A DNA stretch of 64,000 nt from CAIXSC01 sp046349915 (lineage in GTDB: Bacteria; Planctomycetota; Planctomycetia; Pirellulales; Pirellulaceae), in the NCBI GenBank assembly GCA_046349915.1, contig JAXMBL010000006.1, positions 496,001 through 560,000 on the forward strand, given 5' to 3'. The notes under the pieces were generated by a model that saw only the letters and a program-made list of their open reading frames with translations, was not told the DNA's origin and searched no databases. Made by a program: the position numbers and the translations under genes. This document shows positions 50,445 to 58,000 of the stretch, piece after piece. How positions within the stretch are numbered: position 1 is the stretch's first letter; each line of letters begins with the position of its first letter.

Positions 50445-51952
50445 TTCCAATACTCCGGTAAATCGGTCTTGGTGTCGCGCAAAATCTCCCGAATCACTCG
50501 ACGGTCCGCCGTCGACAAATGAGCATACTTGGCTGCCGATGGATTGAGTGTGGGAGAATCTTCCACCTTTTCGCCATTGGATGCATCGCCGTTCGCCAGA
50601 CTTGCGGCAGCAGCGGGCGAGGCCGTTAAGACTTCCCAAAGACGGCGATAAATCAGATCCTTCATCGGACGAGGTAATTCCTGGAACGCTCGCGAATAGA
50701 TCAAGTAACTGCAAGGGTGCTTGAACATGCGAGTCCGCAGGTCGAAGTCGCGCAAAGAACGTCCCTGACGGTCCCTTGGACCGCGCGCCGAGAACTCGGC
50801 GGTAAACCCTGATCGTCCAACGACAGGGGCGGTCAGTTTCAGTTCGCCCGTGAACAACAGGTGCTCGACCACCGACTCCGCCGACTCTCGCAGTCGAAAC
50901 TCGGTTTCCTTGGAGATGCGATCATCCGCCGAAGTTTCCGGTCGTCCAGCCTCGCGGTTCGCCTGCTGCTCCTCGTACAAGAGACCACGAGTGACGAAAT
51001 TTGCTCGAGTGATGCGGTTGTGAAGATTCGCTTGATGTTCCAGGACCATGAGGGCGACGATGTCGCTATGGCCGGTTAAGGCGGCGGAAGGTTCTAGCCA
51101 GCGGCTCAGGTCTTCAGCGTTCGCGCCGGCGTCTAGATTGAGTTGTTGCGGATCGTCCGAGCGACGGACGAGCAAATTGCCAAGATGACGTTGGTCGCCG
51201 TGCTCGCCCGTCACGTACCAGCCACCCCACCGTTCTTGGAACGGACTGCCATGATCGGTCAGGTACGAGCGTCCGCTAGCAACTTGATGACCGTCGGGCG
51301 CGGTGTGCACCGAACGGACCATGTGGCCGGGCACATCGCGAGTCAGCATGGAACCATGGCACTGGAGGCATTCGTACGTGTGACGCTGAAACCGAGGCCG
51401 CTCGAACGGTCGCTGCTCCAGCAGATAGAAATTGGTGCCCAGTTGCGGGTCGACCGCGGACAGCTCGATGTGCCCGCCTTGGACCCAGCCGACATAGGCA
51501 TCGTCGCTGAAATAGATGGCTCGCGGAGTTCGCGGCGAAATATGCTTGACTTGCAAACTAGTCTTCGAGAAGACCAAGACCTGCGACGATCGGGGGATTT
51601 CGAGTTTTTCGAGTAACGAAGGGAGGTAACCGAAACGTTCGTCGAATTCTAGTTGTTCGCTCCCCTCCTTCAAACGCTTCTGCAGTCGAGAAACCACATC
51701 TTCGGGCTTCGCCTTCAGATAGTCGATCGGCGGCTTCTCCAACTCGAACTGCGCCCCAGCGGTCACCGCGAAAACGGAGAGCAACAAGAACAGCGCCGCC
51801 GTCGCCGACCCCCGAAACGGAGCGTGACACAATCGCAATCGCTGGTACTGGCCATGGAGCCATGCGGATGGAACGCTGCACGGTCGACAGAGTTTGTCCA
51901 CGGGCGGGCTCGCGGTTCGAGTGTGTTGAGGCGGGCGGGAACGAGCGGACAT
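50441..51952 (-). CDS. Exported haem c-motif protein of unknown function
   Basis: A 503-residue protein. I start at ATG 51950-51952 (MSARSRPPQHTRTASPP), placed just after the promoter, rather than 11 codons upstream; the N-terminal 50 residues end in a hydrophobic signal (GSATAALFLLLSVFAVTAGA). One c-type haem motif CLQCHG lies at about residue 194 in RHTYECLQCHGSMLTRD. Other notable segments are IYFSDDAYVGWVQGGHIE, TDHGSPFQERWGGWYVTGEH and ALMVLEHQANLHNRITRANF. I do not recognise a family with a named function. It is coupled to the DUF3365 gene and expressed from the promoter at 51975-52003. Confidence 0.75.
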   Translation of the reverse strand: MSARSRPPQHTRTASPPVDKLCRPCSVPSAWLHGQYQRLRLCHAPFRGSATAALFLLLSVFAVTAGAQFELEKPPIDYLKAKPEDVVSRLQKRLKEGSEQLEFDERFGYLPSLLEKLEIPRSSQVLVFSKTSLQVKHISPRTPRAIYFSDDAYVGWVQGGHIELSAVDPQLGTNFYLLEQRPFERPRFQRHTYECLQCHGSMLTRDVPGHMVRSVHTAPDGHQVASGRSYLTDHGSPFQERWGGWYVTGEHGDQRHLGNLLVRRSDDPQQLNLDAGANAEDLSRWLEPSAALTGHSDIVALMVLEHQANLHNRITRANFVTRGLLYEEQQANREAGRPETSADDRISKETEFRLRESAESVVEHLLFTGELKLTAPVVGRSGFTAEFSARGPRDRQGRSLRDFDLRTRMFKHPCSYLIYSRAFQELPRPMKDLIYRRLWEVLTASPAAAASLANGDASNGEKVEDSPTLNPSAAKYAHLSTADRRVIREILRDTKTDLPEYWK

Positions 51953-51974
51953 CTTAAAGATGTATATCTGGATA

Positions 51975-52003
51975 TAACTATCCAATTTATCGGCTCAAGT
52001 CAA
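51975..52003 (-). promoter_or_regulatory. Sigma-70 type promoter of the haem-protein operon
   Basis: On the minus strand TTGACT (51998-52003) is followed after exactly 17 bp by TAGTTA (51975-51980). Start of transcription is expected near 51968, giving a leader of about 15 bases before the ATG at 51952. The short leader supports this ATG over the one at 51985, which would lie upstream of the start of transcription. Confidence 0.6.
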
Positions 52004-52037
52004 GCCTTTGTGGAGTGAATCGAGCGTGTTGTCATAG

Positions 52038-52064
52038 GTACGACGGACTTCCAGTGCGTCGTAC
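52038..52064. repeat. Dispersed palindrome, GACGGACT family, last copy
   Basis: GTACGACG and CGTCGTAC form a perfect 8-bp stem around a diverged centre (GACTTCCAGTG). It lies between the divergent haem-protein operon and the GH57 gene. Confidence 0.7.
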
Positions 52065-52144
52065 GGAGCCTCGAGCACACTCGGATCGCCCTCATTCAGT
52101 CAGCCCTAGCCCGACTCGTACCACGAACTCCACCCCCGCGCTCC

Positions 52145-52390
52145 ATTCGTGCGATTCGAGCAATTCGTGGTCAAATTACCACCGATGGGCTCGCGGCGAA
52201 GTTTACCGCGGGGCGAGGGGGAAGTGGGTGGACCACGAATCGCACGAATTTCACGAATCTGGAGGAAGAAGGGGATTTGTTGAGGCGCCTCGCGCACCTT
52301 GGAATCGCCCTTCTCTCAGCCAGTCATGGCTAGTCGCATGTCACGGACCCAGCTCTGACATCCTATTCGTGCGATTCGAGCAATTCGTGG
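52145..52390. repeat. ATTCGTG repeats, direct and inverted
   Basis: Two 26-bp direct copies that begin ATTCGTGCGATTCGAG and end CAATTCGTGG occur at 52145-52170 and 52365-52390. Between them an inverted relative, CCACGAATCGCACGAATTTC, occupies 52233-52259. The unit is built from ATTCGTG heptads. Confidence 0.65.
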
Positions 52391-52607
52391 ACAAATTCTC
52401 CACCGTCAGGTTCAAATCAATCCCCGCTCGACGCTTGCCGGTTTAAGCCGACATCACGAACCGGGCGCTGTCCATCTAGTTGGTGGTGTGAGAGGCCTTT
52501 CTGATATCGATAGCGATTGGAGTGATTGGAGAATTAGTGGTGACTTTGACGATAAGACGGAGTCGAAACAGGCGTTTCCACTTGGCTCGAATTGCGCAAA
52601 TACGCTC

Positions 52608-54851
52608 ATGTCCGCATTTCTCCGACTTTGCCTTGTTCTCCACAATCACCAGCCCATCGGCAACTTCGACGGAGTTTTCGAGCAGGCTTACCAGGACAGT
52701 TACCTACCTTTCCTGGACGTCTTTGAGCGGTATCCGGAGGAGTTGCGGATCTCGCTGCATACCAGCGGGCCGTTGATGGAATGGCTCGCCGAGCGGCATG
52801 CCGATTACCTCGACCGAGTCGCGCGGCTGGTCGAACGGGGGCGGATCGAGATCATTGGTGGGCCGTTTTACGAGCCCATTTTGACCATGATTCCGTCGCG
52901 TGACCGAGTGGGACAGATCCGCGAGTACACGCAATGGCTATCCGAACGTCTGGGCGCCAAGGTGCAGGGCATGTGGATGCCCGAGCGAGTGTGGGAGCAG
53001 TCGTTGACCAGCGATTTGGCGACGGCGGGGATGGCTTACACCATCCTGGATGACTTTCATTTCAAGAACGCGGGGTTGGGCGACGAGCAGCTGCACGGCT
53101 ATTACGTCAGCGAAGACAACGGGCAGTTGTTGAGTGTGTTTCCGGGGAGCGAGCCGTTGCGGTACACGATTCCGTTCGCGCCCCCGCAGCAGACGATCGA
53201 TCACTTGCGCGGCATTCATGCTCGACGCCAGAACTCCGTCGTTGTATTCGGCGACGATGGCGAAAAATTTGGCACTTGGCCCGACACCAAGCGTCATGTG
53301 TATGAGGATGGCTGGTTGCGGTCTTTCTTCGACACGCTGCTGGCCAACCGAGACTGGCTGCGAGTCACCACGCTCGCCGAATCGGTGGCGAATGTGGCGC
53401 CGCTGGGCAAGATCTATTTGCCGGACGGCAGCTATCGTGAGATGACGGAATGGGCGCTGCCGGTTGCTCGGCAGAACGAGTACGACGAGGTGGTGCATGA
53501 GATTGAGTCGGATCCGCGCTGGCCGCGATTGAAACGCTTCGTGCGCGGCGGATTCTGGCGAAACTTCAAGGTGAAGTATCCCGAAGCGGACGAGATGTAC
53601 TCGCGGATGATGATGGTGAGTCAGCGGCTGGCGGAGCTGACGGAGCAGACGACGAGCGGACAAGGTGCGAGCGGACAAGGTGCGACTGCCGATGGCGGTC
53701 GATTGTCCGGCGACTCCGCGTCGATGGAGTCCGCATCACGCGACGAGTCGTTGCGGTGGGCTCGACGAACACTGTATCGAGCTCAGTGTAACTGTGGATA
53801 TTGGCATGGAGCGTTTGGCGGCATCTATCTGCCTCACCTGCGCAACGCGGTTTATAACCAACTGATTGCCGCCGACAATTTGCTGGACCAAGCAGCCGGC
53901 CGTCAGGGGCCTCATGTCGAGATTGTGCACGACGACTTTAATCTCGATGCGCGTCCCGAGGTCAAGTTGACGAACGACCAACTGGTGTGTCTGATCGCGC
54001 CGGCGGCGGGCGGACAGATCTACGAATTGGATGTTCGCGCCATCTGTCACAATCTGGCCGCGACGTTAACGCGTCGACCGGAATCGTATCACCGCAAGGT
54101 GCGAGCCGGCGCGAATGGCGGCGGCGGAGATGTGGCGAGCATTCACGATCGAGTCGTCTTCAAACAAGCGGGACTCGATCAACGCCTGCAATACGATCGC
54201 TTTCCTCGCAAGACGTTGCTCGATCACTTCTACGATCTCCACGTGACCGCGGACGAGATCGCAACGGCTCGAGCCGAACCGCGCGGCGATTTTGCGCAAG
54301 GAATTTACGACGCGCTCATTCGTCGCGGCGGCTCGCGCATGCAGGTGTTGCTCAGTCGTCGAGGCCTGGCGCAGGGGGCGTCCATCCGAGTGACCAAGGG
54401 AGTGACGCTCGAAGCCGGCAGCCCGACTTTGGAGATTTCTTATTTGCTGGAAGGGCTGCCGACCGATCGAGAACTCCATTTTGGCGTCGAGTTTAATTTC
54501 GCGGGAATGCCCGCTGGGCTTGAGGATCGCTACTTCCATGGGGCGGCGGACGAGCGATTGGGGCATCTGGGGATGCGGCTCGACCTGCCCGACATCCGGC
54601 GTCTGGGGCTGGTCGATCAATGGCTGGGTATTGATGTCGTTTGGGAGGCGGATCGTCCTACCGGCGTGTGGACGTTCCCGGTGGAATCAGTGAGTCAATC
54701 GGAGGGTGGGTTTGAGTTGGTGCACCAGTCCGTGGTGGTGCATCCTCATTGGCGAATACGAGGCGATTCGCAAGGACAGTGGAGCGTCACGATGCGGTTG
54801 ACCGCCGACACTCGGCTGGCACAAGAACGCCGTGGTCGTGCGGCGGCTTGA
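52608..54851 (+). CDS. GH57 family 4-alpha-glucanotransferase/alpha-amylase-like enzyme
   Basis: A 747-residue glycoside hydrolase. The start at ATG 52608 gives MSAFLRLCLVLHNHQPIGNF, the family N-terminus with its conserved HNHQP; the longer frame adds 40 codons. The catalytic nucleophile Glu126 is in GMWMPERVWEQSL and the acid Asp at 216/217 in VVFGDDGEKFGTWP. A further motif is WHGAFGGIYLPHLR. A Gln/Gly/Ser-rich linker (about 348-380, with a 15-bp tandem repeat in the DNA) precedes the C-terminal domain of the DUF1926 type. The enzyme acts on alpha-1,4-glucans, probably for storage glycogen in the cytoplasm. No glycogen gene lies beside it. Confidence 0.92.
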   Translation: MSAFLRLCLVLHNHQPIGNFDGVFEQAYQDSYLPFLDVFERYPEELRISLHTSGPLMEWLAERHADYLDRVARLVERGRIEIIGGPFYEPILTMIPSRDRVGQIREYTQWLSERLGAKVQGMWMPERVWEQSLTSDLATAGMAYTILDDFHFKNAGLGDEQLHGYYVSEDNGQLLSVFPGSEPLRYTIPFAPPQQTIDHLRGIHARRQNSVVVFGDDGEKFGTWPDTKRHVYEDGWLRSFFDTLLANRDWLRVTTLAESVANVAPLGKIYLPDGSYREMTEWALPVARQNEYDEVVHEIESDPRWPRLKRFVRGGFWRNFKVKYPEADEMYSRMMMVSQRLAELTEQTTSGQGASGQGATADGGRLSGDSASMESASRDESLRWARRTLYRAQCNCGYWHGAFGGIYLPHLRNAVYNQLIAADNLLDQAAGRQGPHVEIVHDDFNLDARPEVKLTNDQLVCLIAPAAGGQIYELDVRAICHNLAATLTRRPESYHRKVRAGANGGGGDVASIHDRVVFKQAGLDQRLQYDRFPRKTLLDHFYDLHVTADEIATARAEPRGDFAQGIYDALIRRGGSRMQVLLSRRGLAQGASIRVTKGVTLEAGSPTLEISYLLEGLPTDRELHFGVEFNFAGMPAGLEDRYFHGAADERLGHLGMRLDLPDIRRLGLVDQWLGIDVVWEADRPTGVWTFPVESVSQSEGGFELVHQSVVVHPHWRIRGDSQGQWSVTMRLTADTRLAQERRGRAAA
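53655..53684 (+). repeat. 15-bp tandem repeat inside the GH57 gene
   Basis: GAGCGGACAAGGTGC occurs twice in tandem, encoding SGQGA repeats in the linker between catalytic and C-terminal domains. It is in frame and likely arose by slippage. Confidence 0.65.
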
Positions 54852-55008
54852 GCTCGCTCTTCCTGCGTAATTGTCGCTCAAATTGCAGAGATCCTTATAT
54901 TATTCGAGGCAAATCGCGCTGACGCACGTTATCTCATGACTTCGAACCCTGCGGTTTTTGGCCGCGATCATCGCGACGGGAACGGCTGGTTCGTTGGGAG
55001 GCATTCAG

Positions 55009-58000
55009 ATGGGCACTGGCGGAAACGGACGGAATGTGAGTCGGCGAGTTCGTTGGTCCGGTAAGGCATCGCGAAGTGCCTCGCGACGTGGCTCGCCGCG
55101 TGGGCGGATATCGAAGAGTCGGCAAGCGATGGGCGAGCGTCTCGAGTCGCGCGACCTGATGGCGACCTTCGCCTACAACTCGGCGTATCTGGAAGCCACG
55201 CTGACCGATCTGCTGACAGGGGAGTCGGAAATCGTGCGTTTGAGTGGTTCGGTGGCGGGCGAAGTTTCCTCGGTGGTCGCCCCACTGACGCTCGACGAAT
55301 CGTCTCAATCACTCACTTCATTGTCGCTGTCGGGGGTCGAGCCGAATCGGTTTGGTATGCTCTCCATGACGCTTAATCCCCAGTCGCCGACCGTGGGGCG
55401 AGTGGTGGAGCAGTCGAACTTGACGCCGTCTTCCCTGGAGTTTCCGGCGACGAGTCAGTTGGATTTGGATTTCGTCCTGGAAATCACTCGTTTCGATACT
55501 CCGTTCGCCCAGCCCGTCGCGTTGACGCCCGCCGGAGCGGTGCGGATCGAGGCAGGGGTGAGCCAATCGGCGACCGGCTTGAACGATACATTCCACTCGC
55601 GCGCACGCACCATCTACTTGACCGACACGCCGGCGGGCTCGCCTGTTTACTCGTTGAGTGACTTCGCGTTTTCCTTTCAGGCCGAAATGGGGAAGATCTC
55701 TGGCCAGAAGTTCAACGATGCGAATGGCAACGGAAAACGTGATTCTGGCGAGTTGGGTTTGAATGGCTGGGCCGTGGCGATGGTCGACCAAAATGGCGGC
55801 GACGCAAATGTCGTCGACATTCAAGCAACGCATGATATCGATTGGAATAACGATCAAGTCATCGACCCCGAGACCGAACGAGGTTGGTATGTGTTCGAGT
55901 CGTTGGCGCCGGCCAAGTATTTCGTGACGGAGGTGGGGCGAGCGGGTTGGAAGCAGACCGCTCCGCTGGAAGTTCCGAGCACGCTATGGCCCGATTCGCT
56001 GCCGTTCGAGGGTTGGATCGGAACAGTGATTCCGCGGGCGAGCACGGAGCGGGCGGCAGTCGTGCTGTCGATCGATTGGCCCGATGATGGAAACCTGGAT
56101 GGTCAGGTGGATGAACGAGTGATCGTGGGCGTGGATGGCGGCGATGCTCGATTTGGCGTCGGGGCGCCGTCGCTTCAGCCTGGGAACATGTTCAGTGCCG
56201 CGCCGCTCGAACTCGGCAGCTATGAACTGGTGGGTCAGTCGCGACATGGTCAAGTGATGATGACGGGAGGGGACGGCGACGTCGACTTCGCGAGCGGCGT
56301 TGAGTCGAGCCTGGGGCAGGTCGCGCAGAGAACAGATAATCCGTCGCTCGCCGACGCTCATCTACAACTCGACTTCACCTTGGCGATTAGTGCCTTCGAT
56401 GAACTCGGGCTCTCCTATCTGCGGCCCGAGACGCCCGTCTCCGTTCAAGCCGTGGTGGATCGTTTGCCGCTGGATGGTTTTGTGCTTTCCTCTGCGAACC
56501 CCGTCGCGTTGGTCGACGATCAATTGGCGACGCGAGCGCGATTGGTGGGAGTGGAGTGGGTCTTTTATCAAGAGGAAACGCTCGAGGTGGCGTCCGGGTA
56601 CGATTTGCCGTTGTCGCTCGGACGCGAGTATCGCTCGGCGAATCTAGGAAACCAGGAACAGATACCGTCGTCTTTCGGAGTCGATTTTGGCGATGCGCGA
56701 TTCTCGCTCCTCGTCCCTGGGTATCCAACGACTTTGGCCGACGATGGGGCAAGGCATGCCATCGATGGCTTGTTGTACCTGGGTGCGAAGGTGGACGCCG
56801 AAACGGATGGCGCTCCTAGCGACATGGCGCTGGGGGACGATGGTTCGGCGAGCGACGACGAGGATGGAGTCGCGTTCCACGGCGCGGCGGTCGCTGGCGA
56901 GACGCTGACGCTGACCGTAACCGCCTCGCGTCTCGGACAACTCGACGCCTGGATCGACTTCAACGCCGACGGCGATTGGAACGACGACGGTGAGCAGGTG
57001 TTCGTGAGTCAGACGCTGGTGAGTGGCGAGAATGAACTGACGATCCCGATTCCCGCCGATGCGTTGGCGGGAATCACTTACTCGCGTTTCCGGCTGAGTT
57101 CTTCCGGCGGGCTTTCGGTCACGGGTGCGGCGTCGGACGGCGAAGTCGAAGATCATGCGCTGGTCATCCACGCGACGACGCCTCCCTTGCGTGATTTTGG
57201 CGATGCCAACAACGACCTGCCCGACCTGTTTCCAACACGCGAGTCCGAAGGGGGCGCCTGGCACTCGCTCACCTCGGGCCATTACCTGGGCGACTTTGTC
57301 GACGGAGAAATCGATGGCACATCGACGCTATCCGCCAACGGCGATGACATTGATGGTTTGGCGGACGAGGATGGCGTGCGAGTGATCGAGGCCTTCGAGA
57401 TCGGAGGGTCGGGAGAGTTGGAAGTTCGCGCATCGTTGCCGGGTTACCTTAACGCCTGGATCGACTTCAATCAGGATGGCGACTGGGACGACGCGGGCGA
57501 GTACGTCATTGATGCTCGGCTGCTGGATCAAGGCGCGAATCGCCTTACCATCGCCGTACCTACTGAATTAGATGGCGCTCGTCCTTCCGCTCGCACCCCC
57601 GCACGTTTCCGATTTACCGAGGACCCCACGGAAGGTCGAACACCGGGAGGCGGTGCGTCGACGGGGGAGGTCGAAGACCATCTGTTGTCGATCTCGTATC
57701 CAGTGGTGAATGTCGCCGTGGGCGCCTGGAATCTGGCGCTGGGACTCTCCGTGACGGCCAACGCCGCGCCCGGCATTGTTGGTCTGTCGACTTCGCCGCT
57801 GGAATCCGACTCGCTCGATCCACGCTTCAGCCAACTTGCCGCCCAGACTTTCTTCTACCGACTTGCTGGTGATTCCGGAGAATCGTCGCTCGATAGTCTT
57901 CAATTCATGAGCGCTCAGGTCGACTACGCGGGCTCGCAGGTCGTGGTCCGCTATGGCGATCCCGCGAAATTTGATCCGTTGGAAGTAGTGGTGTTCTACA

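Larger units (their letters stand above)
51953..52607. other. Intergenic region, 655 bp, repeat-rich
   Basis: It holds the minus-strand promoter (51975-52003), a GACGGACT palindrome (52038-52064) and ATTCGTG-type repeats (52145-52390). A long frame from 52488 joins GH57, but its first 40 codons lack family character. No other gene or RNA is supported. Confidence 0.6.

Noticed and set aside
50445..50714. 90-codon extension of the DUF3365 protein
   Set aside because: It lies entirely inside the upstream coupled gene, and the ATGA junction gives a natural start with a membrane segment.
52488..52607. N-terminal extension of the GH57 enzyme
   Set aside because: The 40 extra residues are acidic and lack family similarity; the ATG at 52608 gives the canonical HNHQP N-terminus.
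55215..55857. Frames antisense to the GEVED protein that resemble short proteins
   Set aside because: Several antisense frames arise from the GC-rich third positions of the GEVED gene; none has a start signal or domain.
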